DNA from: Incurvaria masculella
Lineage: Eukaryota; Arthropoda; Insecta; Lepidoptera; Incurvariidae
Direction of reading: 5' to 3'
DNA length: 64,000 nt
Assembly (NCBI GenBank): GCA_946894095.1
Contig: OX335647.2
Coordinates: 11,922,001 to 11,986,000 of the forward strand
Shown here: positions 11,101-26,100 of the stretch, piece after piece
Numbering within the stretch: the first letter of the stretch is position 1
Layout of the letters: each line of letters starts with the position of its first letter
Position numbers and translations under genes: made by a program
Notes under the pieces: model-generated
The model's input: the letters and a program-made list of their open reading frames with translations, nothing else
The model's database searches: none
What the model was told of the DNA's origin: nothing

Positions 11101-14100
11101 GGTAGTCAAACTACACTTGGTTACGTTACAAACTGATTGATTTGGGGATTCGATCAACTCAGTAAAGAAGAATCGGCAAAGAAACTAATTTTTTTTTCTG
11201 ACTACAATATTGATATACACATTTAGATCTAAATGCCTCTGCCAAAAAATTTTTTGGTACAACAGTTTAAGACAAAGAATAAAAGAAACAGCAACCCTCA
11301 GTGTAAATGGATTCAAAAGTGAATAAATATCAAACCTTTCTGCATTATTGCTCTTATTATTCCACAAAATGAGTATGAACTGGTGCAAGGTATTCGATAA
11401 AGATTAAATTTTAAATACATCTATTATGTACATGCAAAGTAAGTTTGTAAGGATAAGCTTCGTAATAGCTTATTTAGAGAGTAATACCAACTGAAAGAAG
11501 GTGTGACAAGGATTGAGGAGGGCACGTTGAGGTGATTCGGACATGTAGTGGTAATGATTGACGAATTTGAATGAATTGCGAATGAATGCGGAATTTAGTG
11601 GAAGTTTTGTGCCCGGGAAACCTAGGAGAACGTACCACGACCAGATTGATGAAATACTTCATAAACTGAGAGATGAAAATAAGTATTTCTAAAGAAGATG
11701 CGAAACAAATATGCGTTATACCATCACTGCATAACCCTCCGGGGAAGTGGCGTGATAGTTTATACATTGTATGTATGTATGTATTTTAAAAATGTCCAAT
11801 GAAAAATTGTCCGTGTTTTCCATCCAGTTCAATGTAGCCGTGCTCATAAAGGGGTCCTGGCATGGCACCAAATTCCTTCGGGAATGTGGTGTATTGGGCT
11901 AATATCATAACGGTAGTTGTGTGGTATTAGCCATCCATGTCGGGTCGCATAAAAAAAAAAAAAAAATCAAACACCCACATCGCTTAAAAACTTATATATA
12001 AGCAAAAGCAACATTATTAGCATTACAAAGAAGTGACTAAGCGAACTATTTACTGGACTAAAAGAAGCTTACAAACATGAGCACTGATTACCAACCTTGA
12101 ACATGATTTAGACACATCAGCCAGGCTGCCTGCATAATAAATAAATCAATCTCAGTATCATTGACTGACTGTTATTCATCGGGTGCAGGTGACAAAATCT
12201 GTAATATCGCTGCTGCGCTACTATCGCTGGCAGAAGTTCTCCATCCTGTACGAGAACCAATTCGAGATGGTGGCCCTCTCGCTCGAGAACCACGCCAAGT
12301 TGTTCAACATGACGGTTAACCACCAGCGCATAGTGCACAACAACTTCAAGTGCTGTGAGGAAAAGATGAGTTGCTGCGCGCCGGGCTTCTGGTACCAGCT
12401 GGTGCAGGATACGAAGAACCGCACGAGGAGTAAGTAGCCCGGGAATAACATTTAACATAGGTAAGAGTGAAAAAAGTTTGGACAGAATTTGGGAATTCTC
12501 TGTTTATCTAGCCATTGCTGGATGGCATTAGCCTTCTTTGCGGTTACTCGGACACACCTACAGGGTTCTTGCTAGATGCAGATATTGACATTCTAGTCGC
12601 CACCAGCTTTGAACCTCTCTCCAAAAGTCACAAAATATTCAGTGAGAAGATTTACTGTTATTATTTTAAATTTAGAACTGAAGAAGGAATATAACTTGCT
12701 ATGTTTATCTTCAACGAGCATTTTAGTCGCCTGTATATGATTGGCTTTGAACTCTGTTGGAACATGTTGTGATGAAAATTTTACTAATCTTTTCATTCAA
12801 TGCTGAACCATGGCTAGCATCTATGGTCGAACGGCTACCCACCCAGAACCTCGAGTTAACGAAGCACATAATATGTGTTACTGGAAATCTAATAAAGTAA
12901 CATGTGGTGTGTGGACAGTTTACGTGCTGCTGGGCACCACGCCCGAGCTGCACGAGCTGATGACGGCAATGGACTCCATGCAGCTGTTCCTGAAGGGCGA
13001 GTACATGGTTCTGTTCGTGGATCGAGACACCTACAGCACCAAGGAGGCTCTCAAGTACCTTTTTAGTGAGTCTATTCAATTTAAAGCTCCGCTGTGGGAC
13101 ATCCTTTAAAATACTTAGACATGCATCGTGTAAAGATTAAACAGTAAAGTTTCTGTGGATATGTGAACGCAATCAATCAAGTCATCATCATAGCTTAAAA
13201 TGGTGGAAAATCTTTCAAATTCTGGTAACAGATTCAAAATAGGGTGTGTTTGCTAGAGTGGAAGGAATTGTTAATGTGTGTGTGTGAGTAGAGACGAAGG
13301 AACAGGGTGTGCTGTCCGCCTCGTCCATGCGTCCACGGCTAGTGGTCACTTTGCGCCCAACCACCGACTCTTACGTGTGTTGCACACACACATGGATCGT
13401 TTTTCTGTATGAGAATGCGACTAATCCAGAGTGTCTGTGCTTGAGTGGGAGGAATTGCTAATATGAGTGTGTTTGCATAGGAGCGGGGGGCACTATCCGC
13501 CTCGTTTAATGTGTTCACCACTGTCTTTGAGTGGGAGGAATTCCTAATATGAGTTTGTGTACATAGAGACGGAGGACGCTATCCGCCTTGTCCTATGTGT
13601 CCGCAGCTATCAAAATCAAAATCAAATCTTTATTGCCGTTTTTTGCTTAGGGATATGTATTGGCTCACTCTTAAGAGGTACGTTAGTCAAGCTAAAACTG
13701 CCTGGGTAGGCGTGCAATATGACATAGCATGTCAAATAAAAGCATACAGTTTTAAATTCACATTAAAAATATAAAATAATCGAACACATTGTAAAATAAT
13801 TGAGTCAATATAAAGTAATAAATTACATTTCCATTAAATTGTTTAGGCAGATAAATTAACTAAACATATATAATAACCGTTGAAAACATTTAAAGATTAT
13901 ATATTCATATTTAAAAATTCGCTCACATTATAAAAACATTTTTCGATTAACCAATTATTTAATTCCTTTTAAATTTTTAATCCTTTTCCTATGCTGGCGT
14001 AGCGCCCACCCGCCGACTCTTACTTTTGGATTGTTATCTTTGAGGGAATGCCAAAACCCCAGAGTGTCTGTGCTTGAGTGGAAGGAATTGCTAATATGAG

Positions 14101-17100
14101 TGTGTGTGCATAGAGACGGAGGAGCGGGGGGCGCTGTCCGCCTCGTGTAACATGTCCGCGGAGTTCGTGCGCCGCTACAAGTCCCTGCTCGTGGTGGCGT
14201 CGCGCCCTCCCTCCGACTCCTACGACAACTTCACGGACAAGGTGCTCGACTACAACGCGCGCGCGCCCTTCAACTGGACCCTGCCGCCTATCTTCGATAA
14301 TAAGAAGAAGGTACGAAGTACGAAGGGCGAGCACACCTAGACAGTAGTACAGTTACCACCACTGAGAGTGAACTAAAATAGATAGTAAATTAAAATATGT
14401 GACAAAAATCATTTATAGAAATAATAAAAATGACTATGTCATCCCCTTCGAGTTTAACTTTCGCCAAAAGGTAGCCTATATCCTTTTCCAAGGTCCAGAC
14501 TGTCTAAATTCCGAAATTCATCAAAATTGGTTCAGCGATTTAGGGGTGACAACGCAACAGACAGATTTATCGCATTTATAATATTAGTATGGGTGTCAAC
14601 CTAGGTTTAGATTTTTTTTTTTCAAAACTATTCAATTGTCTGTTACGTGTTCACGCGTAAATTGCTGAACCAATCTTGATGAAAAAGAGAGTATGGCTAC
14701 CTTTTGTGGCGAAAATTAAACTCAGGGTGTGAAAAGGGGGATGAAAGTTTCTATGGGGAAATCGTATACATAAATTGTTTAAACATTATTCCAAAACGAC
14801 ACTGACCTGCTCCTCAGTTAGTACCGAATAAAACATTAAATATGTACAATATGCAATAAGGTATATTACACATACAATCTAGCAACGACATTTTCAAAAT
14901 AATGATTAGCTAATTCAGGTTTCCTTGGTCCATATTCAAGTTTTTGCCAACAGTTCGTGTCGATCTACGCGGCGTACTTGTACGATGCAGTCAAGCTGTA
15001 CGCGCGCTCGCTGCACACGCTGCTGGGGCCGGGCGCGCTCTCCGAGCGGGAGGTGCTCCGCGTCGCCACCAACGGCACCGGCATCATCGCCGCCATGGTG
15101 CGCAACACGCCCTACAAGAGTGAGCATTCCTACTGTCTAGCGTGTGTCCTTTGTCACCTGTACGGGGCGGTGAATCCGTGCGCGTGATATCTGTATATAT
15201 AAAAAACGGGCCAAATGCGAGTCGGATTCGTATACAAAGGGTTTCCTACCATCGTACAAGATTAAACACCAAAAAAGCAGGTTTAAAATTAAAGGCCCCT
15301 CTTTAATTTTTGAAATTTTTTATTTTACCTGTTTGCTGTTATAGCGGCAAAATCAATACACTCTCTGTGAACATTTCAGCTGCCTACCTATTACGGTTCA
15401 TGGCATACAGCCCAGTGACATACGGAGAGACGGATAGCGAAGGCTTAGTAATAAGGTTCCGTTGGCACCATTCGGGTACGGAAACCTGAAAATAAATTGC
15501 GATGCGTTAATCTTGCTAAAACTCGAGAACGGCTGAACGGATTGCACTAATTTTTATTTTGTTTTTTCACTTCAGTATCGATGTGGTTTGGAAAAAAAAT
15601 CTTCTGTATGTGGACTTGTCACCTAACTGCTTCTAAACAGCTGGACTGATTTGTGTGTGTGTTCGGGTGCGACCCTGAATGGTTTACCCGATGTTAGGTG
15701 GTGCTGTTGTCGAATTATTGACCCGAGCAGAACCGGGCACCTCAACTAGTTTTACAAAGTATTGCGTTCAGTTTGATAAGAACGTAAGCAAAACAACATT
15801 TTATTATATTTAAAAATAACAACTAATTTAGAAAATTCAAACAGTAAATATGCAGATTGATTGTCTAGCTATAATTTAAAGATCAAACTCTCCGTCTCCG
15901 GTGCTTTGTGTTTTCAAATCAGACAAATATTCATAAATTTTCTTAAAAAAGTTTTAACACAAAACCTGAGTGTCAGATATTTACCATTACAGGTTTCAAA
16001 TATAGGTAGACTATCATAGGTAGAATATCAATTCTGAAATTATTTACAAAAAATCTGCGACGGCTCGAACCGAAAAATGTTATGAATGCAATGTGTTTTG
16101 GTGCAGGCATATCGGGCGCCACCATCAAGCTGGACGAGAGCGCCGACTCGGAGGGCAACTTCTCGGTGCTGGCGCTGAAGCCGTTCAGGTTCGACAAGGA
16201 GGACGATGTCACCTGCCAGTACAACATGGTGCCCGTGGGATACTTCGCACAGGCCAACAAGACATTCCCTGTGAGTGAGTTGTCTCTCTTCCTCTCCCTC
16301 ATTTTATGTCCCCTCTCTATATCTGGACATGTAACCTAACCTATGTAAGTTCTTCTTGGGCATCCTGCCATGCCAGTTTCACCCATTTCTTCCTTTTCTT
16401 TCTCACTGTTTTTTTCTGTATCCTGTTCATGCGGCCTTAGAATAAAAACTCTTCTTTTATTTTATTTTTATTTTCTATTTGCCCTTTTCAATATATTAGG
16501 TATTTTACACATCACACACACTACACAATCTCAACTCTTTCATTCACGTACACTGCACTACAGTATACACTGGCAAACATCACCTACATCATACATATAC
16601 ATGCACCCTTTTATATGTGATTTTTACTTATTTAGATAGTATCTCAAACACGCTCATGGATACTTCGTGTAAACCTGTTATTGGCGTTAATCATAGACAT
16701 AAGCGTTTTCTAAATTTATTTGTAAATACGCTGTTTGTTAACCTTATTAAATAAATAAATAAATAAAAACTCAATTATAATTTAATTTTTGTTGCATGTA
16801 CTGAGCTAGTAGTTAGCCAACATTTCCATAACACTCGTCGCCTGCAAGTCACTACCTGTGCTCTCATAACTAGAGTACATATGACACAAACTCACAACAA
16901 AATAAATTTAGTAATGCAACCCTTACAAAAATGTCATGTCTCTCTTATGGCCCTCAATGAATAAGGTTGCGTACCGCTCATCTAGAGGATCGGATGGTTT
17001 TATTTTGTAAATTTCGACAGAGAATGTGTGCAATCCCTGGCTGTTGCCCGTTGAGCGATGGCACAAAAGCGAGAGAAGGTTTCTCTAAAGAGCATTCTCC

Positions 17101-20100
17101 GTGGTAGAGACGATTAAACACCGAAAGAGACCCTATATCCCTTGGGAGTTTAAGGGTCCCTAAATTCTGGGATATCTCAGGATTATCGATTAGACGCACG
17201 GCACGTTGAGTCCTAAGAGTTAAGTTGGTACTTACCTTATCCATTCCAGAAATGCGATAAATACTCCACGCAAGACCTTATATGTAGAGCAGCAATGTTT
17301 TATCCTGCGTGTAATACTGTAGGACCCTGGAGGGTCGGAAGATCATGACCCCGATCACTCAATAGAGGGTGAACGTAAATGTAAAGCTAGGCTTCCGTGA
17401 CGACAGGAGTACCGGCCGAACCCGCGGCTCACGATCGACTGGCCCAGCGGCGTGAAGCCGGAGGACGAGCCGTCGTGCGGCTTCCTGGATGAGAAGTGCC
17501 CCAAGGATGACTCGCAGGTAAGACTAGCAGACGGCACGATTTTTAAGCTCTTGTCCGATCTTTCCAAACATATTTCAGCTTAAAAAGATGACATCTCATG
17601 TATAAAAATACAAACAACATTTGTGAGTTTATCTTTCATTTTAATATTATATTATTTTTTGGGAATGAGATCAATGTTCTTGAGATCAACGAAAATTTAC
17701 AAAACTTGCCGGAGAAAATAAACAGCCTTACTAATAAAAACATTTTAAAACGTGATGTCCTCTGATTTACACCTGCTCTGATTGGTTACCCAGTGTGTCA
17801 CTACTCGAACACTCCAGGTCTGAATGTTTATTAATAAAAAAGCTATAAGATTAGAATTATTTCTGAAACATATCGCAAAATAAGTCAGATATCTAGTTTA
17901 ATATAAAACACATATATCTAAAACACACAAATTGAAAACAAAATCTGTCAAATAAACCAACATTCAATGAACTATCAATAATGATAATGACTTTAAAACC
18001 ACGTGATGATAGATGCCATCTTGTTGTACAAATTTGCGAAACGTGGTTCGTCTGTAGTCTGGCTTATTAATCAGAAATTTCGCTATTCGTATTTGCTTTC
18101 TTTTGGTCAAAAACGCTCTGTTTCCGTAAAATGGAAAATAGCAAACACGGCTTATCCAGTTGTCGGTTTTCGGTCTCAAATCAAAGGATGTAAATACTTC
18201 AAATATTCGCTTAGACCGCTATTTACATGGCCTGCTCAGTTCTGCGTGGTATATTGATGTGTTTGGACGTGTCGCAAAGTAGCACGGTGTTTTATAAATG
18301 CCTTAAATGGTTATGAAGTCAGGACTAGACAATGTGACATTAGTAAGTGTGTGCTGCGCGCAGGTTACGTCGCTGGTGGTGGCGGGCACGCTTGCGCTCA
18401 CGCTGTTCTGCGCGCTCGTCGTCACCGTCAGTATCTACCGCAAGTGGAAGATCGAGCAGGAGATCGAGGGCCTGCTCTGGAAGATCGACCCCAAGGACAT
18501 CATTGGCTACTTCGGAAATGATATTGTCTGCTCTCCCAGTAAGGTGTGCATTCTTTTACAAATTGTATGATAAGAAAGACCATAACTGGACCAAAAGGAA
18601 AACACTTAGCCAAAGACTGGAAGACCAATTCTGGCTAAGAAGCCTTAAACCACAATTCTGAAATACATCACTTAAGGTCGGCCCGTAAGCATCAGAAAAT
18701 TTCGCCTCCCATACAAACGTAGTTTACTAATAATTTGAAAACCAGTATTCCAACATACTTGATATTTGGTATCTAATATTAGGCTACAAATCTCTGTGTC
18801 TGCATGCCTTTGTTTTTTCGGTAAATGTATTCTGGGTCAAACCACAGAGAAAACAAAATTCGTATGAAGATTTTATTTTTGCTTTCATTTCATTGGGTTT
18901 GGATTTTTCAAAAAAACAAAAGCGTGGAGACACAGATATTTGTTACCTGATATTATATATTAAATATCAATTCAATTGGAATAGCGGTTTCCAAATGATT
19001 AGTAAACTACGTTTGTATGGGGAGCATAGCTTACGGGCCGTTCTTAAGGTTAGGAAGCATAGAAATATATTTTTTTTATAGAATACTAGTGAGTGGAACT
19101 AAATGAACTTTATTTTATATTTATTTTATAGCTGTCCCAGTGACCAAGATTAAGTTAAGATAAGGTTAAGATACGGAGACGGTGTTTTTGAGAATGAGAT
19201 CAATGTTACGGAAATTTACAAAACTGGCCACAGAAAATAAACAGCCCTATTAATAAAAACATTTTAAAACCTGATGTCCTCTGATTTACTCCTTGTCTAC
19301 ATGGCTAGTTTGTTTGGCATTTGCACTTATCCGGGATGTCGTACAGTCATATCTCTCTGCTAGATACTGTCCGACTTGAGGGCTACTCACCAGCCCCACT
19401 TCGCATCTACGGCCACAGCCGACGGTGGGCATATCCGAATCCCGCAGTATCCTGGTTCAAACAACTCGACCCGTAGTTCGGTTTGCGAGCCCAATGTGAT
19501 CTGGTTCTTCTGATAGGGATTATATGAGTTCAGTATAGCCCGTCTTAGTGGCGGTCCTAGGGTGTTGCGGTGTGGCCCCCTGGACACTCATAGTGGGACC
19601 AAATAAAGGAAATGAAAAATAAGAATTGAGATTTTCAGGGTGGGGTGGATTCTGGTAGTTATATGTTAGAACATATAACTATAAAACAATGTTTGGCTTT
19701 TTAGTAATATTATAATTGAAATAGATCCAGTATTGACTAAAAATTTATTTTATAAGGCCCAATACGAGGGGTCGTTTTCTGGAACCGCTAATAATGGAAA
19801 AAACCTATTGCAGTAGAGTCTAAATTATGTTATAAAGCAATTAGTCAACAGACGCGTGGATGTCCCGTTGTCGAGATTGCGAACGGCACCCGCCTGGCTA
19901 GTTGTTGTAATGTGAGTGCGTGGCCTTGCAGACGAGCATGACGAGCATGATGTCGAACGAGAGCCGCTTCGGCGCGCAGGTGTTCGCGAGCACGGCGCAG
20001 TACCGCGGGAACGTCGTGCGCGTCAAGGAGCTCAAGTTCAACAAGAAGAAGGTGAGATACATCACTATCTTTATTTATGGACGTTACTCATAAGGCACTC

Positions 20101-23100
20101 AAAAGAGACGCCAAAGTGTAGCTGGGCAAACACCTTGGCAGAAATACCTACTGCAGGTAACCTGCTAGAGTTCAAAAACTTTATGGCCCGAAGAAAAAAT
20201 AGTTGCTTGACGATGTATTGAAGTGAATTCAATCACGAAGTGATTGAATTACTAGCCCTCAATAATGGGAATCAAAAAGTTTTCGATCCAAGGACCTATG
20301 AAATGGAGCCACAAACCAAAAGTAACATTTCTTGACTGTTTAATTAATGAGCTGCATAAATAGTTTTTGAAAAATTACTCATTTTGCCTTTTTTCGTTTT
20401 TTTAATGGAATTTTTACTTTTATAATGCAAGTAAAAACAGCAAATGACCGACACGAATATGAATTGCTACTAGGGTGTGAATGGGCCCCGACATGTGTAT
20501 TAAGCGCGTGAGTGTGTGTCGTTGGCCGCAGGACATCTCTCGCGACGTGATGAAGGAGATGCGGCTGCTGCGCGACCTGCGCCACGACAACATCAACTCG
20601 TTCATCGGCGCGTGCGTGGAGCCCGCGCGCATCCTCCTCGTCACTGACTACTGCTCCAAGGGCAGCCTATACGTCAGTACCAGCACGTGCATGACTAGTA
20701 ACACACGCTAGTATTATACCAACACAGTTCATGGGAGTTAGGTGCCAAACAAGGACCTTCATTATGTTGCACGGTTACATCAAACTGGGTCGAAAATATG
20801 ACCAATTTTCATTGCCGCTTCGGCCATCATTTATTCAGTGAAATCGTTTCAACTTATAATAACCCGGGCGGGATTAATCCTACTCCAACTGGCAACAACA
20901 TGCATTATAAGCTGTACAGAAAACCAACTATGATTATCCGTATCCGACATGTTTCTGCATTTGTCATATTATGTTTGTCATATTTGGATGCTGAAAATAT
21001 TACCAGCTAAGTTTCTTGCTAGTTCTTCTTCATCAATATTATTGAATTGGCTTAATCTATAAATATAACAAATCCGAGTGTAGTGGATGATAAATAACGA
21101 ATAAAGTGAGGTAAGGTAAGACAAACTACAAATCCCTTATTCTTCTCTTACCACATGCACGGGAACATATACAGTGGAATGTAATCTTTGTTGCATTCTT
21201 ACAAGTGCTGGAAACAACACAGCACATATAGTGCTGGGTTTGATATATTTATCCATTTTTTACATTATCGACATACCGATCTACTCACTTTTTGAAATAT
21301 GTGCACATTTGTAGGGTGCAGCGGTGGGTGCTAGGCGAACTAAAATGTGTTAATCCGAGTTTAATTTAATCATTTTGATCAAACATGTATGCCAATCTAG
21401 TCGTGGTATTTCCTATGTTTTTCCGACAATGTTTATTTTGGTGCACTGCTGGTCTGTTAATGCCGGTACTCTTAAACTTTGAAAGTGCTCTAACATTTTT
21501 TTTTATCACTCGGAATCCAAAGAAAACTCTCGCATCGGGGAGCATTGACCTCAGGGTGTCCGGGCTTCGAATCACCACATGTACCTCTGAGCTAATCGGC
21601 TAGACACTACCCACCTCTCTTCCAAATCATATTTCGACTTTCATTCATGTCCAAGCACTGGTTTTTCGTGGAACAGGGGATGCAAAATAGAATAAAAAAA
21701 TAAGGCCAACTGAACATTCTAACATGCTGACAACTTAAATTTAGATCAAGGTAAAAATGTACCACTCTATAGGTATCAATTTGTTTCCGTAAGAATTCAA
21801 TTTAGTGAAGTCTGAAAAATTTCTCTGTAATCTAGAAAAAAAATCTGTTTTAATGTGTGTATCTAAAACAAACTGTTTTTTTGTCTTGTTAATGTGATCA
21901 GTTTTTTAATTTATTTATGTTTTGTTTAAATGTAACTTATCTATTGCAGGATATAATAGAGAATGAGGACATCAAACTGGACAGAATGTTTGTCTCCTCG
22001 TTGGTACACGATCTCATTAAGGTATGTATATTAAAATTTATCCTTGATTACATTACGTTGTGGAAGAATGTTATGATTGATCATACATTTATATATTTCC
22101 AGGGAATGATATTCATTCACAATTCGCTACTGATCTATCACGGAAATCTGAAATCTTCAAATTGCGTAGTTACCTCTAGATGGATGCTACAGGTTAGTTT
22201 TATCGAAATACATTTAATTAATTTAATATTTCTGATCTTTATTAAATTTGTTATTTACTGTAATGTGACGTTTGTGCAGGTATCAGACTTTGGTTTACAT
22301 GAAATCCGGTTGAGTGCAGAGACTGAGTCCATCGGTGAACATCAATACTACAGAAGTAAGTTTCATATTTTCTTTCCAATTTACCTAAAACTACTCTCAA
22401 AATTCTGAATTCATGATTTACTTTTAAAAAGTAGCTCATTTAAGTGTCTGCCTTCAGATGAGTGTGTTTTTTCCGTTATAGTGTGTGTGGTATTAATGTG
22501 AGTGCGGTGTGTTGGTATATGTTGACGTAGTTATGCAACATGATCAGAAGCGTTGATTGTGTGCCATTGTGTGCAGACCTGTTGTGGAAGTCGCCGGAGC
22601 TGCTGCGGGCGGCTAGCGACACGGCGCGCCCCGTCTACGGCACGCAGAAGGGGGACGTGTATGCGTTCGGCATCATCCTCTACGAGATTATCGCCAGGAG
22701 AGGGCCCTTCGGTCTCACTGCGCTCGAACCGAAAGGTATGCACATTACCCTGCTTACTTATTACTAGTGTCATATCTTTCTAACTCTTGGTACTGGTGTT
22801 TATGTTCACTTCTTACTCTCACACTTTTCTTCATGCTAAATCTATGGTTTCAACCTGTTTTAGTTGTAATTCCTAAATTCCCGAAGGAATTAGGCGCCAT
22901 GCCAGGACCTTCCCTTTATGAGCACGGCTACATTGAACTGGATTTTGCCATTGCCGCTTCAACCATAGTTTCATCTAATGCGAAGGTATCAACCCGGGCG
23001 GGCTTCACCCTACCACCTAGCAGAGGAAGAGGTCCTATAGTTTTACATGGGTTCCGAACCATTGAACAGCTCGCATTCGTAACGAAATGCACTTATCCAA

Positions 23101-26100
23101 CTCATAAAGAGAGAGAAAGTAGTGCATGACCGGGCGAGGGTTTGAACCCAGACCTCTCGGATGTAAGGCAAGTCCTCTAGCCCCTAGACCACGAGCTGCA
23201 AATATGCCTAGGAATACCTGGTTAACGTTTGGACCATACCTCCGTTATCACCCGGTATATTGTCCCGATTGTAATGCGGTCAAGTAGTGATGTGGCGTAT
23301 GCGGTGCGGGCCGGTAGAGATAGTGGAGCGCGTGAAGCGGTGCGCGGCGGAGGGCTCGCCGCCGTTCCGACCGGTGCTGGCGGCGCTGGAGGCGTCGCCG
23401 GACGCGGGCGAGTACGTGGGCGCGTGCGTGCCGCTGCTGCGCGACTGCTGGAGCGAGGAGCCCGCCGCGCGGCCCGACTTCCTCGCCGTGCGCGCGCGCC
23501 TCAAGCGGCTCAAGTGCGGCAAGTGAGTGCGCCTCTTGTGCCATCCAACTCTCAAAGATATGTGGTGTCGCTTCTCGAATTAAAAACTGTCAGATATGGC
23601 GATACACTTAGGCTTTTAATGCAAAGACACACAGAGTCAACTGACGGATGAGACCAAAATTGTTTTTATACAAAATGTACTAAATCGACATGTAGCTTCA
23701 AAATCTGTAAATATGTTTTCAGTTTTGCTTTGAATGAATAAGGAAAAGTTTAGAAATTTGATCGACAAAGAATCAGTGAGTCACCCCTTATTTGCCAGTA
23801 AAATTATTATTTAAAAGTTTATTTGTCAAGGTTTATTACAACCTTAACAATGTATAAATGCATAGGTCAAGATGCTTGCTTTAAGGCCCCGCTCAACTCC
23901 CCATACAAACGGGGTAAGAAGATCACGCCCATATTTCTTGTCAGAGATCCAAAATTTTGCTCAAAATAACTTTATTTGATCGAACTAGATGTCTGATGAC
24001 CGTTGGCATTGTACGATTGTGTTTGGTCTGAAAGATCGAATTTTTCGCGTGTTTTAAACAATAACTTTGGAGGTGGATTACTCAAAGATAAAATCTATAT
24101 ATCTTAAAAAGATTAGTCAACAGACATAGCTTGTTTCATGAAAATTTATAATCAATTTAGTTTTTTTAGGTTTTTGACTACAGCGGTCGTGGTTTACTTT
24201 TAGCTAGAAGTCGTTTTGTAATTAAAATTTTTAGTAAATTTTACCAAATCAAACACTATGCGCAATATCTGCTTTGTGGACATGTTGCATCCTACTCATC
24301 ACGGAGCCTGTCTTTTTCTTTGAAACATAGTTTTGAATTATCCTTTGCTACTTCAACTTGCTCAGCAGCATTCACCCAGGCTCGAGAGGTGGACGCAAAA
24401 GTTAAGCAATTTTTGGATGAGCAAATATATATCATACCACGATGTTCCAATTCATGGAAAGACTTTGCAATGTCCAAAAAGAGAGCCTTCTCAAAATAGG
24501 AGTAATTTTATCCCTTGCTTTGGAATGAATCAAAATAAAATGCCTTGTTAGTGATTCAGCCATAGAATACACAGATTGTGATAACTTTATTTCTTTCACA
24601 CATACCTTGGTATATCAGGTTTTGGATGTTTCGACGAGTGTGTGAAGGTCTTGGTATAGCACCTGGTTTCCATGAGGTATGTTGGTCCAATACCATGACA
24701 GTAGGTGTGATATTAGCCATCCATGTTCAGTTACATAAAAAAAATATTAAACCGTGTTAAAGGTGTTACATCCAAAAAAGTCCTTCCTTCGTACTGCCTG
24801 AAAATAAGGATTACATGTTTCGTGGGATGCGAGATTGACCGAATGCTTTTTTAGGCATAGAAACATAATGGACCAAATGATGGATATGATGGAGAAGTAC
24901 GCCAACAATTTGGAAGAACTAGTCAATGAGCGCACGAGCCTACTCATCGAAGAGAAACAAAAAACAGAAGACCTCCTGCACAGGATGCTGCCCAAGTGAG
25001 TACCTTCCATGCACCGCTTACCCCGCACACCCTCAAACAACCCACACACCCCTCGTCAGTACCTTCAGATCCATCGAACATGAACAATCATACCAGGTAA
25101 ACAGCCATAGATAGTAACAAAATATGTGTGTTTCCCCTAAAAGTGGAAATCACGCACATGGGTGTGAATGTTTGTGCTAGTTAATGTGGCAAATAATAAG
25201 TCTAAAACACTAAGAACCAGAATTAATGTTGCACTACATGTAAATCCATCATCAGTGCTCCAAAGCAAAGTCATAATTCATAGATGTGCTCAAAGTAATC
25301 TATCACAGTGCAGTGTATAATGACTAATATGGACTTAATTGATTCTACATATTTGACCTAAACAAAATCCAGTCTTTTATGTTTTAATTTACAACAAACG
25401 CTTTAGTTTGTCATAATGTTCGCTAAGTCATTAGAACGATATTTTGGAAACGAGGAATATATATTTCACTAGCAACCCACATATTCTTTGTTTTATTTTA
25501 AATACCTACAGCTGTATTCAGAGTGGGCGGACTAACTTTAATCCGCCGGACTAAACCGTATTTTGTATGGTTAGTCCGGTGCTAATCTTGTAATAAGTTT
25601 TGACAGGTGCTCTCTTAGTACGACTGCTATATTTTACTACAAATGGAGATGTTGCGCCTAATCTTTTGTTTTTTCTACATTATGTATGGCAGGCTGGTAG
25701 ATAATGACTTACGCATTAAGTTCTGCCTATTGTACAATTTTTATCGTGCAATAAATTTCGTATTATACTGGGGGTTAACAGATGGAAGGAAGTTACATGT
25801 AATTTCAACTGTACAGTAACTGTTTTTTTAGTTTTCAAGATATTCTATGCCCAGAGCACTATCAGACACCAGTGTTCTTTATAACATGATCAGTTTGTAT
25901 AGAAATTCTTTTTGAAACTGCCCATGTCGACAATTTTGTACGCTTGTGTGCAAGTAAACATTCACTTGCTTGATTGTTTATATCTACATCTAATAACATT
26001 ATTGATATTTTACTTATGAGATATACCCGAAAAGTATTTTGTTCTGATCAGGATCTAATACAGGAATTTAATTAATTTAAATTTTTGAGTTGCTCTCTAA

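Noticed and set aside
24330..24500. Open stretch reading [18 protein letters not shown] in intron 17
   Set aside because: Short, with no family resemblance and no convincing splice sites in phase with exons 17 and 18.
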